Source: Neobacillus mesonae (GTDB taxonomy: Bacteria > Bacillota > Bacilli > Bacillales > Cytobacillaceae). From it: DNA of 64,000 bases. A model generated the notes under the pieces. The model did no database searches, was not told the DNA's origin, and worked only from the letters and a program-made list of their open reading frames with translations. Location: NCBI RefSeq assembly GCF_023715155.1, contig NZ_JAMBNQ010000004.1, positions 62,001 to 126,000 on the forward strand, written 5' to 3'. Both the position numbers and the translations under genes were made by a program. Of the stretch, positions 1 to 8,161 are shown piece by piece (within the stretch, counting starts at the first letter, position 1; every line of letters starts with the position of its first letter).

Positions 1-784
1 CAGTCATGGTGAAGAAGTGTCCGCCTAGCAGTCTATCAATTGTTAACATCACCAATGTGACTGTCAAAATAGGGAATACGCCTAAAATAGCGATAGAAGA
101 AGATAATACAGACCATGAAAATAAGGGCATATCTCTTAAACGCATTGTAGGTGTACGCATTTTTAAAATCGTTACGACAAAGTTGATCCCTGTCATTAAA
201 CTTCCGATACCAGAAATCTGAATCCCCCAAATCCAGAAGTTTTGCCCTGGACCTGGACTGAAATCATTTTCTGATAACGGCGGATATGACAGCCATCCGG
301 CATTCGGCGAACCGCCGACAACAAAAGAAATATTAAAGAGCATAGCTCCAAGGAAAAACAGCCAAAAACTTACAGAATTTAAAAATGGATAGGCAACATC
401 TCTTGCCCCGATTTGCAAAGGAACTACAATATTAAATAAAGCGAACATAAACGGCATCGCCATAAAAAGAATCATGATGGTACCGTGTGTAGTAAAAATT
501 TCATTATAGTGTTCTGATGCTAAAAAATGACTATTTGGAACCGCCAGCTGAATCCGCATTAAAATGGCGTCAACTCCGCCGCGGAAAAGCATTAGCAATG
601 CAGAAATCAGATACATAATCCCAATTTTTTTATGATCAACGGTTGTAATCCATTCTCTCCAAAGCCAGCCCCATTTCTTAAAATAGGTCAGGTAAAAGAT
701 GATTGCAACACTCACTAAAGCAATGGAAACATCTGCACCATAAATCATCGGATCGCCAGTGACGAAAAAATGCGAGTTTTGCAT
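1..784 (-). CDS. qoxB: Cytochrome aa3 quinol oxidase subunit I, 5' part (cut by window edge)
   Basis: Catalytic haem-copper subunit of the aa3-type menaquinol oxidase, which reduces oxygen to water in the cytoplasmic membrane. The reading frame runs open from an ATG at 784 to the window edge, giving about 261 N-terminal residues. It begins MQNSHFFVTGDPMIYG and contains the subunit I signatures WITTVDHKKIGIMY, the haem-ligand region TTHGTIMIL and GPGQNFWIWG. A clear AGGAGG lies just upstream of the ATG. It follows qoxA by 17 bp on the same strand, so the two are co-transcribed in the usual qoxA-qoxB order. The C-terminal half, qoxC and qoxD are expected beyond position 1. Confidence 0.93.
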   Translation of the reverse strand, partial: MQNSHFFVTGDPMIYGADVSIALVSVAIIFYLTYFKKWGWLWREWITTVDHKKIGIMYLISALLMLFRGGVDAILMRIQLAVPNSHFLASEHYNEIFTTHGTIMILFMAMPFMFALFNIVVPLQIGARDVAYPFLNSVSFWLFFLGAMLFNISFVVGGSPNAGWLSYPPLSENDFSPGPGQNFWIWGIQISGIGSLMTGINFVVTILKMRTPTMRLRDMPLFSWSVLSSSIAILGVFPILTVTLVMLTIDRLLGGHFFTMT

Positions 785-801
785 TGATTATTTCCTCCTG
801 A

Positions 802-1728
802 TTATTTTTTATCTTCCATTTTCATACTAGACATGGATGACTGACTGCCCATATCCCCCATATGGCTCATATGGTCATAGTAAGTACCGCCATTTTTATT
901 AACGATATCTTCATACAGGCCTTTAGGATAAGAAGAAAAGCTTAATTCTTTTTCAAGACCAGGCTTAGATAATTGTTTATATCCTTTATCTGTTAAGGCA
1001 GGGGAGTTTTTCTTAATCCCAGCAGCCCATTGATTAAAATCGTCCTGTGTGACAGATTTTACTCTAAATTGCATATGTGCGAACCCTTTACCGGTAAAGT
1101 TAGCACCGGAACCGAAGTATTCACCGATTTTGTCTGCTTGCAGCCAAAGACCCATGGCCATACCTGGCATCGTGTATTCCTGGCCGCCCAACTGCGGAAC
1201 CCAGAATGAATTCATTGGCGCGTCTGAAGTCAAGATGAACTGAACCGGAACTCCCGCAGGAATTTCTGCATAATTGACGGTTGCAATTTTTTTGTCAGGG
1301 TATGTAAACATCCATTTCCAATCCAATGATGTAACTTGTACAACAATGGGTTTTACATCTTTAACTGGTGGTTTTGTCAGATTAATAGTTGTTTTGGCAG
1401 TGTATACACCAAGTATAGCGACAATTATAATAGGTATTCCCCACCAAATAACTTCAAGGATTTTACTATCGGCCCATTCAGGCTGGTAAGGGGCTTTATT
1501 GCCGGGCTTGTCCCGATACCGTATGACAATATAAACGAAAATGCCTAAAACAGGGAGGATAATAATAGCACATAAAATGACCGAAATAATAATAAGGTCG
1601 AGTTCTTGCTGGCCCACAGGCCCTTTTGGGTTAAGAACAATAAAATTACTCTTATCGCACCCAGATAAAAGCGCCATGCCCAATAAAGCTAAGAAAGACA
1701 ATTTAGCAGTTTGGATCCATTTACGCAA
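802..1728 (-). CDS. qoxA: Quinol oxidase subunit II (lipoprotein)
   Basis: Subunit II of the aa3 quinol oxidase. I choose the TTG at 1728, preceded by AGGGGA, giving about 308 residues. An in-frame extension to 1821 would put 31 residues with no signal-peptide character in front. From the TTG there is a lipoprotein signal peptide with lipobox LLSGC, two transmembrane helices, and a cupredoxin domain. The cupredoxin part reads MNSFWVPQLGGQEYTMPG and lacks the cysteine pair that binds CuA in cytochrome c oxidases, as expected for a quinol oxidase. The C-terminal tail is rich in Met and His (MSHMGDMGSQSSMSSMKM), a common variable end. The gene is first in the operon, directly before qoxB. Confidence 0.93.
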   Translation of the reverse strand: MRKWIQTAKLSFLALLGMALLSGCDKSNFIVLNPKGPVGQQELDLIIISVILCAIIILPVLGIFVYIVIRYRDKPGNKAPYQPEWADSKILEVIWWGIPIIIVAILGVYTAKTTINLTKPPVKDVKPIVVQVTSLDWKWMFTYPDKKIATVNYAEIPAGVPVQFILTSDAPMNSFWVPQLGGQEYTMPGMAMGLWLQADKIGEYFGSGANFTGKGFAHMQFRVKSVTQDDFNQWAAGIKKNSPALTDKGYKQLSKPGLEKELSFSSYPKGLYEDIVNKNGGTYYDHMSHMGDMGSQSSMSSMKMEDKK

Positions 1729-1906
1729 TGTAAGGTCCCCTTTCACAAAATATAATGGAATTGAATTTCTACTATCGTGATAGTAAAAAGTGCTATTCAA
1801 ATATACCAAAAACGATTCCAAATTAATAATGATTTTAGCGTAAAATCAGCACTTGTCACAAAAAATACAAATTTGTCAACCTAATATTTTACTATTTTAA
1901 AAAAGC

Positions 1907-1922
1907 AGTGATTTACATCACA
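1907..1922. promoter_or_regulatory. FNR/CRP-type palindrome between qoxA and the TRAP receptor gene
   Basis: AGTGA-TTTACA-TCACA resembles the FNR/CRP half-site arrangement TGTGA-N6-TCACA, with one mismatch. It sits in the 415-bp divergent intergenic region. On the minus strand a possible qox promoter lies nearer the gene, so the site would be far upstream of it. Assignment to either gene is uncertain. The rest of this intergenic region is AT-rich with no other structure I can name. Confidence 0.3.
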
Positions 1923-2080
1923 CTTGCGATATATTTTTTATCACAGATTCCTATTTTTAAATATTTTCTGCACTTAAAAGTGACTGAAGTTTAAAACTTC
2001 CTATTTTTCCATATAGTAAGTTATACCTATATATCCAAAATCTATAGGAATTTCCTAATAGTATTCAAGTTTTGTAATTA

Positions 2081-2109
2081 TTGACAATATTTTGTCATAT
2101 CAATACAAT
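2081..2109 (+). promoter_or_regulatory. SigmaA promoter with overlapping palindrome, TRAP receptor gene
   Basis: TTGACA (2081-2086), a 17-bp spacer and TACAAT (2104-2109) form a good sigmaA promoter about 35 bp before the start codon. The -35 box lies inside a perfect inverted repeat, TGACAA-TATT-TTGTCA (2082-2097), a plausible repressor site. The regulator is not identifiable from the sequence. Confidence 0.6.
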
Positions 2110-2143
2110 AGAAATTGTACCGGACATTTTATAAAGGGGGATT

Positions 2144-3148
2144 ATGATGAGAAAAAGAAGGTTTCTATTGTCAATGGTATTTCTTTTAGTATTTTCTATG
2201 ATTCTAGCAGCATGCAGCAGTAAAGAAACTGGCAGCGAAAAAGATGGAAAAGATCCTGGAAAAAGCGATGAAAAACCAAAATTCATGAGTATTCTTACAG
2301 GGGGAACAGGGGGAACATATTATCCTCTTGGCGGATCTTTTGCGAAAATGATTAAGGATGCAACAGGAATTGATACAAATGCTGAAACAAGCGGAGCATC
2401 TGCTGAAAATATGACTACCTTGAAAAATGGCGACGGAGAACTTGCATTTACACAAACAGATATCGCTTCTTATGCCACGGAAGGTAAGTTAATGTTTAAG
2501 GATAATAAAGTAGAAAATGTAAAAGCGATTGCAACCCTCTACCCAGAAACGATCCAAATTGTTACAACAGAAAAATCAGGTATTAAATCTGTTGCCGATT
2601 TAAAAGGGAAAAAGGTATCTATCGGGGCCCCGGGTTCAGGTACAGCGGCAAATGCCGAACAAATTCTTGAAGTCTATGGTTTAACACTCAATGACATCAA
2701 GAAACAAGATTTATCGTTTGATGAATCCACGCAAGGAATCCAAGACGGAACAATTGATGCTGCTTTTGTAACAGCTGGTACGCCAACAGGTGCAGTGGAA
2801 GGGCTTTCTGCAACTGAAAAGGTTGTCATCGTGCCGATTGACCAAGACAAAATCGATGCAATCATTAAGAAGTACCCTTACTACGTTAAAGAAGAAATTC
2901 CTTCCGGTACATATGGAATGGCAAATGCAGTTCCTACTGTAGCGGTACAAGCGATGTTAGTTGCACGCAGTGACTTATCTGAACAAACCGTTTATGACAT
3001 TACAAAAGCCATTTTTGAAAACCTTGATCAAGTAACACATGCGAAAGGTAAGTTAATCAAAGTGGAAAATGCATTAAATGGTGTAGGTATCGAGGTACAC
3101 CCTGGAGCACAAAAATACTTTGATGAAAAAGGGGTAAAAGCTCAATAA
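2144..3148 (+). CDS. TAXI-family TRAP transporter solute receptor (lipoprotein)
   Basis: Extracytoplasmic receptor of a tripartite ATP-independent periplasmic-type transporter of the TAXI class, 334 residues. A lipoprotein signal with lipobox ILAAC is followed by an acidic linker and the family start MSILTGGTGGTYYPLGG. The middle contains GKKVSIGAPGSGTAANAEQIL, a typical TAXI pattern. Two adjacent ATG codons follow a GGGGG ribosome binding site; either could be used. The receptor is transcribed just before a DUF1850 gene and a fused DctQM permease, the standard gene set for TAXI systems. Substrates of TAXI systems are mostly organic acids such as glutamate or C4-dicarboxylates; the substrate here cannot be read from the sequence. 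Confidence 0.9.
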   Translation: MMRKRRFLLSMVFLLVFSMILAACSSKETGSEKDGKDPGKSDEKPKFMSILTGGTGGTYYPLGGSFAKMIKDATGIDTNAETSGASAENMTTLKNGDGELAFTQTDIASYATEGKLMFKDNKVENVKAIATLYPETIQIVTTEKSGIKSVADLKGKKVSIGAPGSGTAANAEQILEVYGLTLNDIKKQDLSFDESTQGIQDGTIDAAFVTAGTPTGAVEGLSATEKVVIVPIDQDKIDAIIKKYPYYVKEEIPSGTYGMANAVPTVAVQAMLVARSDLSEQTVYDITKAIFENLDQVTHAKGKLIKVENALNGVGIEVHPGAQKYFDEKGVKAQ

Positions 3149-3169
3149 AAACCATTGTATTACAGGGAT

Positions 3170-3200
3170 AACCGGCTGACAAAAAGCCGGTTTCCTTTTC
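3170..3200 (+). terminator. Rho-independent terminator after the TRAP receptor gene
   Basis: AACCGGCT (3170-3177) pairs with AGCCGGTT (3185-3192), followed by a T-rich run. It probably reduces transcription into the permease genes, keeping the receptor more abundant than the permease, as is common for binding-protein transporters. Confidence 0.75.
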
Positions 3201-3288
3201 TTAATTATTTAAATGGAGCAGCATCGCTTTTCTAAATAAAGTTTTTCTTTTTATAATCAGAACCCGTCTTTAAAAGCCTGGAGGTAAA

Positions 3289-3813
3289 ATGAAAAAAGGT
3301 ACGTTTCTAATCTTAACCATCACAAGTTTTTTAATATTGGTCATTATTTGTTTATTCATTCCTCTTCGGCAGGCTCTTGTCATTCAGCCTAGAGATCCTG
3401 CTTTAAGGCCAGCCTATATTCCCTTGAAAGATGAAGCCTATTTTAAAATTAAATATACGCATTCCATTCATCTGACCGATGTAGTGGAAAGTTATAAAAT
3501 TTTACCTGACGGAAAAATTCAGCAATATGAGCTGATGTATAAAAATTTCGCAATTGGTATGCCGTCCGATGCAGAAAATGGAGAAAGATTTGTTCAAAAA
3601 AATGGCATGTACTATATCAAAAATATGAAACGAATTTTTTCATCTTTTTACATTCGAATAGGACAGGTTCGGGCCAATCATCGTCTGATTTATCATAAAA
3701 AAGAATATACTTTAGCTCAAATTTTCAAACCAGGAGCATCCGTGAAAGTTGAAGTACGGAAGCTGAGTTTGGTTCAACAAATGAAAGGAGTGAACATCCT
3801 TGAGTCATTTTGA
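3289..3813 (+). CDS. DUF1850 domain protein of the TAXI-TRAP operon
   Basis: A 174-residue protein with one N-terminal membrane or signal segment (LILTITSFLILVIICLFIPL). The body carries the DUF1850 patterns FKIKYTHSIHLTDVVESYKI and IYHKKEYTLAQIF. DUF1850 proteins are regularly encoded between the TAXI receptor and the fused permease, and their role is unknown. The ATG at 3289 is preceded by GGAGG. The 3' end overlaps the permease start by 14 bp, so the two are translationally coupled. Confidence 0.85.
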   Translation: MKKGTFLILTITSFLILVIICLFIPLRQALVIQPRDPALRPAYIPLKDEAYFKIKYTHSIHLTDVVESYKILPDGKIQQYELMYKNFAIGMPSDAENGERFVQKNGMYYIKNMKRIFSSFYIRIGQVRANHRLIYHKKEYTLAQIFKPGASVKVEVRKLSLVQQMKGVNILESF

Positions 3814-5773
3814 TGGAACTTTATCAGAAGAAAAACAACAGGAGCTTTTGGAAAAATATGATCCAGAATCCGGAACAAGGAAGTTAACTGGAGTCTTTCA
3901 CTGGATCGTATTTGCTATTTTATTAGCCTTTTCGTTATTCCATTTATATACCGGAATATTCGGAGTGTTAACAGCGCAGCTGCAGCGCTCCATCCACTTG
4001 GGATTTGCTCTTGCACTTATCTTTTTGTTGTTTCCTGCCCGTAAGAAAAATCGCGGAAAAAGTCATAAGGTCGCGTGGTATGATATCATTCTTGCCCTCA
4101 TTTCGGTAGTGGTGGGCTCCTACTGGCCATTAATGATTGATACCTTAGTTTCAAGGCCCGGAATATTGGCGGGACTTGATTTTTATGTGGGTTTAGCAGC
4201 CATTATTTTAGTCCTAGAAGCAACAAGACGTGCAGTCGGTCTGCCGATTACGATTATTGCCATCGTTTTTCTTGCTTACGCCATTTACGGCCCATACATG
4301 CCTGGGTTCATTGCTCATCGCGGACTTGACTTAGAACGCCTGGTGCAAACGATGTTTTTCACAACAGAAGGGATTTTAGGAACGCCGCTGGCGGTTTCCT
4401 CTACCTTTATTTTCCTTTTCTTATTATTCGGCTCATTTTTAGTGAAAACAGGTGTTGGACAGTATTTTAATGATCTTGCCGTTGCTGTTGCCGGCAGAAG
4501 CATAGGCGGGCCTGCAAAGGTTGCCGTTTTCTCAAGCGCCCTGCAAGGGACGATTAGCGGAAGCTCAGTGGCAAACGTTGTCACATCTGGTTCGTTCACA
4601 ATCCCGATGATGAAAAAGCTGGGATATAAAAAGGAATTTGCCGGAGCAGTAGAAGCGGCTGCATCTACAGGGGGGCAATTAATGCCGCCGATCATGGGGG
4701 CAGCGGCTTTCTTAATGGCAGAATTCATCGGCGGCGGTATCACCTATTGGGATATTGCCAAAGCGGCCGCGATTCCTGCAGTGCTTTATTTTGCCGGAAT
4801 CTGGATCATGACTCATTTTGAAGCAAAACGAATCGGCCTTCGCGGGTTAACGAAGGAAGAAATGCCAAACCGGAAAGAAGTATTAAAAAAGATTTATTTG
4901 CTGGTACCGATTGTTGCTATCGTTGTATTGATGATGACAGGAACAAGTGTCGTAATGGCCGCTTTATGGTCGATTGCGATTACGGTTGTCGTGAGTGCGA
5001 TAAAAAAAGAAACAAGGATTGGCTTTGTTGGCATCATTGAAGCGCTGGTTGACGGGGCACGCTCCGCATTAGGTGTTGCTGCTGCTACTGCTGCAGCGGG
5101 GATTATTGTTGGGGTTGTAACCAAAACAGGATTAGGATTAAAAATGGCTAATGGATTAATTGATTTAGCTCACGGATATTTACTGCCGACATTAATTTTA
5201 ACCATGATTACTTCCTTGATTTTAGGTATGGGGTCGCCGACAACAGCAAACTATGTGATAACGTCTACAATTGCAGCTCCTGCCATTATATTGCTCGGAG
5301 TGCCTGATTTATCAGCACATCTATTCGTTTTCTATTTCGGAATCATTGCCGACATAACACCGCCTGTAGCATTAGCAGCATTTGCCGCCTCGGCGATTTC
5401 CGGCGGGGAGCCGTTTAGAACGGGTGTAAACTCTTCGAAGCTGGCGATAGCGGCGTTTATTATTCCATATATGTTCGTCCTGTCGCCTGAACTCCTGATG
5501 ATAAATACAACCTGGTATTATTTACTATGGGTGGTATTCACAGCTTTTATCGGTATGCTGATTATTGGTGCGGGAGTCATGGGCTTCTGGTATCGAAAAA
5601 TGTTCTGGTTGGAGCGAATTCTAGCAATAGGGACTGGATTATCGTTAATTTATCCTGAGAAAATCAGTGACATCATAGGCTTGGTCATGTTTGTTGTATT
5701 GCTTGGACTGCAGTTCTTATATAAGGGCAGCAAGACGCCGAATATTCACAAACAAGATAATGTTGAGGCATAA
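3800..5773 (+). CDS. TRAP transporter fused permease (DctQM-type)
   Basis: A 657-residue polytopic membrane protein combining the small DctQ-like part (about residues 30-160) with the large DctM-like permease. DctM landmarks are SGSSVANVVTSGSFTIPMMKKLG, cited here by its first part SGSSVANVVTSGSFTIP, and LGMGSPTTANYVI in the second repeat. It moves a substrate delivered by the TAXI receptor, driven by an ion gradient. The start is a TTG at 3800 with AAAGGAG just upstream, inside the end of the DUF1850 gene. A repeat element and a bidirectional terminator follow. Confidence 0.92.
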   Translation: MSHFDGTLSEEKQQELLEKYDPESGTRKLTGVFHWIVFAILLAFSLFHLYTGIFGVLTAQLQRSIHLGFALALIFLLFPARKKNRGKSHKVAWYDIILALISVVVGSYWPLMIDTLVSRPGILAGLDFYVGLAAIILVLEATRRAVGLPITIIAIVFLAYAIYGPYMPGFIAHRGLDLERLVQTMFFTTEGILGTPLAVSSTFIFLFLLFGSFLVKTGVGQYFNDLAVAVAGRSIGGPAKVAVFSSALQGTISGSSVANVVTSGSFTIPMMKKLGYKKEFAGAVEAAASTGGQLMPPIMGAAAFLMAEFIGGGITYWDIAKAAAIPAVLYFAGIWIMTHFEAKRIGLRGLTKEEMPNRKEVLKKIYLLVPIVAIVVLMMTGTSVVMAALWSIAITVVVSAIKKETRIGFVGIIEALVDGARSALGVAAATAAAGIIVGVVTKTGLGLKMANGLIDLAHGYLLPTLILTMITSLILGMGSPTTANYVITSTIAAPAIILLGVPDLSAHLFVFYFGIIADITPPVALAAFAASAISGGEPFRTGVNSSKLAIAAFIIPYMFVLSPELLMINTTWYYLLWVVFTAFIGMLIIGAGVMGFWYRKMFWLERILAIGTGLSLIYPEKISDIIGLVMFVVLLGLQFLYKGSKTPNIHKQDNVEA

Positions 5774-5782
5774 TTTTTTAAG

Positions 5783-5891
5783 AAAAGCGCAAGCGACTGA
5801 CAAGCATAAGACGAGCCGGCTGAAAGGTCGCTTTTTAACCATTTGGACGGATTGGCTTATGACCTCGAGGGGCTAGGCGCTGGAGCTGGAC
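5783..5891. repeat. Dispersed-repeat-like palindromic element
   Basis: About 109 bp of non-coding, G+C-richer sequence with nested inverted repeats. AGCGC near the left end pairs with GGCGCT near the right end, AAGCGAC (5791-5797) with GTCGCTT (5828-5834), and CATAAG with CTTATG. It ends in GGCGCTGGAGCTGGACA. It looks to me like a small repeat I associate with intergenic regions of Bacillus relatives. Only one copy is in this window, so its repeated nature is from memory rather than shown here. Confidence 0.5.
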
Positions 5892-5930
5892 AATTCTCAA
5901 AGTCGGAAACATATAAATTCTGATACTTTA

Positions 5931-5975
5931 AAAAAAGGGTCAGCTCCATTTTTTATAGGAAGCTGACCCTTTTTG
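5931..5975. terminator. Bidirectional terminator between TRAP permease and SASP genes
   Basis: AAAAAGGGTCAGCT pairs with AGCTGACCCTTTTT around a 16-nt loop. A-tract and T-tract flank both sides, so it can stop the permease transcript (+) and the SASP transcript (-), which converge here. Confidence 0.88.
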
Positions 5976-6167
5976 TTATTGTTGGTTTTTCATTGCCTGC
6001 TCGCCCATGGCAACTAAACGTTTCGTCATTTCGCCGCCAACGGAACCATTTGCACGTGCGGTCGTATCAGCACCAAGCTCAACTCCAAACTCGTTCGCTA
6101 TTTCTTCCTTCATTTGATCCAGAGCATTGCCTGCACCAGGAACTAAAAGTTTGTTTCTTGCAGCCAT
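5976..6167 (-). CDS. Alpha/beta-type small acid-soluble spore protein
   Basis: A 63-residue protein that coats DNA in the dormant spore, shifting it to an A-like form and protecting it from UV and heat damage; it is degraded by the Gpr protease at germination. Both family signatures are present: the Gpr-cleavage region [15 protein letters not shown] and the C-terminal block [16 protein letters not shown]. Length is typical of the SspA/B/D group, but I cannot tell which paralogue it is. The ATG at 6167 follows GGGAGTGAT. Expression is expected in the forespore (sigmaG), though I could not define the promoter boxes with confidence. Confidence 0.95.
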   Translation of the reverse strand: MAARNKLLVPGAGNALDQMKEEIANEFGVELGADTTARANGSVGGEMTKRLVAMGEQAMKNQQ

Positions 6168-6269
6168 GATACATCACTCCCGAACGAAATTTGAGCAAAA
6201 AATTGCTCGTATATAATGTAACCGATTTGAAAATCCTAATTCGTATCAGGTAAAGTTACAATTTTCCAT

Positions 6270-7397
6270 TTACTTCGCGTAAAAGTTCTCAGTGTAGTAT
6301 GGCTGAGCTTTGTCATTAAAAGCAACACCGACACCTAAATATTTATACCCTTTACGCAAAATATTTTCCCGGTGTCCGAGTGAGTTCATTAACCCTTCAT
6401 GGGCAAAAATACTGCTGAGCTGACCATATGCAAGATTTTCTCCAGCTAAATAAAAGATAATATGATCTTCTTTCATCCGATCAAAAGGAGACTGTCCCTT
6501 CAAATTGGTATGATCAAAGTAATGATTGACCGCCATATCTGTACTGTGTTTTCGTGCTGTTTCTTTGACATGTTCATCCCATGTTAAAAATGGAAGCTTG
6601 TGTTCAACACGGGCTGCATTCGTTAAATCAAATAGCTGGTATTCAAATCCTTCCTTCAATTGAGGGCTTGCTTTCGTGTAAAAATCAGCTTTATTTTGCT
6701 CCATATCCTTTGTAATTAACTGGATAGCTGTAACCGTATTATTTTCATGCTTATCGTAAAAAATAGTGACATAGGCATGATCTTGTAAAAACACATCGTA
6801 CTCACCGCTTTGGTCTAGTTGATATAGGATAAATCCTTTGCGAATTTCTTTTAAAGGTTCTCCAAGTTTGGCTCTGACGGTATCTTTTGAAACTCCGAGC
6901 TTGATTCCGTTTTTGGACGAAATTAAATCCTGATTTGTATATAACCCGCAAGCTTTATTATCTTGATCATACATGACCATGAAAAAGTTATGGTAGTTGT
7001 CATGGTAGGCATTCCAATCTGTCCCATACTCGTTTAAGGAGGAGCGGACGGCTGGTCCTAACTTCTGTTCAATCTCAGCCTTGGAATCACCGAGTTCAAT
7101 ATTATGAATGGAATAAACTTGATCAGCAGGGGCCTTTAATTCAACTTTTTTAATTGGCTCTTCTTTTTCTTTTGGCTGCGGCAGTTTTTCCAATTGATTG
7201 TCAAACATTAACAAGACTTCTTGGACTTGATCGTATAATTCATTAAATTTTTTTGCTGTTTCTGGATTATTTTTTATTGAATCAATTTCAGACTGCAGCT
7301 CCTGAAAGGAATCAATACTATCCATTTTTTCTGTAATAACCGGCCATGAAAAGTATAATAACCCAACTATGGCCATTATCCCGAGAAACCGCCCCAT
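6270..7397 (-). CDS. CAP-domain protein with N-terminal membrane anchor (YlbC-like)
   Basis: A 375-residue protein with an N-terminal hydrophobic segment (about 1-20), a charged coiled region, a CAP-associated domain (about 95-235, beginning YSIHNIELGDSKAEIEQKLG) and a C-terminal CAP/SCP-PR1 domain (about 250-375). The CAP domain shows FDLTNAARVEHKLPFL, HSTDMAVNHYFDHTN and GHRENIL, including the His and Glu cavity residues. The layout matches the Bacillus YlbC type. CAP proteins of sporeformers are extracytoplasmic and their biochemical role is not settled. Start ATG at 7397 follows GGAGGTG. Confidence 0.85.
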   Translation of the reverse strand: MGRFLGIMAIVGLLYFSWPVITEKMDSIDSFQELQSEIDSIKNNPETAKKFNELYDQVQEVLLMFDNQLEKLPQPKEKEEPIKKVELKAPADQVYSIHNIELGDSKAEIEQKLGPAVRSSLNEYGTDWNAYHDNYHNFFMVMYDQDNKACGLYTNQDLISSKNGIKLGVSKDTVRAKLGEPLKEIRKGFILYQLDQSGEYDVFLQDHAYVTIFYDKHENNTVTAIQLITKDMEQNKADFYTKASPQLKEGFEYQLFDLTNAARVEHKLPFLTWDEHVKETARKHSTDMAVNHYFDHTNLKGQSPFDRMKEDHIIFYLAGENLAYGQLSSIFAHEGLMNSLGHRENILRKGYKYLGVGVAFNDKAQPYYTENFYAK

Positions 7398-7604
7398 TAG
7401 AACACCTCCATTTCTACTAGAATTGTAACCATTTCATTTTTATTATATAAGCAATGGGCATATTTTGAAAAAAGTTAAGGTATATGTAAAATTTGCAAAT
7501 GGGAAAAATAAGTTACTTATCACTCTGTTGATTAGAGCGGAAGGGACGAAGAATTCCAAATGGAGCGAAAATCAACAACATAGTTTAACCAGCCAAAAAT
7601 AAAA

Positions 7605-7640
7605 ATAAAACCCTCAATTGTAATGTGAAGAGGGTTTTAC
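7605..7640 (-). terminator. Terminator downstream of the 7650-8060 gene
   Basis: AAAACCCTC (7607-7615) pairs with GAGGGTTTT (7630-7638). On the minus strand the right-hand arm is read first and the stem is followed by a T-rich stretch. It lies 10 bp after the stop codon of the next gene. Confidence 0.8.
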
Positions 7641-7649
7641 CATTCAAGA

Positions 7650-8060
7650 TTAAGCAATTTGATTTACTGGGATATAGGTGCAGTTTTCTGCATCCCACTT
7701 GTAAATTCCATCCTGTAATTGAATAACGGAATCAAATGGGCATGGAATGGAAGATTCTAAGCCCTGATTTTGTTGCAGGTTTTGAATCATTTCGTCTTTT
7801 AACTGAAGCAATTCTTCTCTTGACGCAACCCTTACTACCCGTTTCAGCGACAAATTCTTCTCCGTAATGCCATTTTTTAAGCAAATACTTTCTTGAAAAC
7901 TTTTATTAAACTGAATCATCATGTTCAAATCATTTAAGCAGGCTACACCAAACACATCTTTAATAATGTCATCGTAGCGAAGTTCATAATCAGTAGCGAA
8001 TTTAGTAATATTTCTTTCTGGATTTTCTAATATATAAATTTTTTCGATTTGCCTTTTCAA
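7650..8060 (-). CDS. Hypothetical protein, 136 residues
   Basis: I do not recognise this protein. It is soluble with no signal peptide or membrane segment, mixed charge, and starts MKRQIEKIYILENPERNITK. The middle (ELLQLKDEMIQNLQQNQG) is predicted helical. The C-terminus holds FDSVIQLQDGIYKWDAENCTYIP. The TTG start at 8060 has AGGGGTG at good spacing, and the gene has its own terminator, so it is probably real and monocistronic. Confidence 0.7.
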   Translation of the reverse strand: MKRQIEKIYILENPERNITKFATDYELRYDDIIKDVFGVACLNDLNMMIQFNKSFQESICLKNGITEKNLSLKRVVRVASREELLQLKDEMIQNLQQNQGLESSIPCPFDSVIQLQDGIYKWDAENCTYIPVNQIA

Positions 8061-8161
8061 GCAACAACACCCCTTTAAATATTCCTGTCAAAGTGTTTTT
8101 AGCGACTTCTCATTATAACATATTTACTTTCAAAGGTGTTGTTTAAGCTGACTCCAAATAA

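Noticed and set aside
4315-4743. 142-residue reading frame opposite the TRAP permease
   Set aside because: It is an antisense shadow of a membrane-protein gene, with no ribosome binding site or recognisable motifs.
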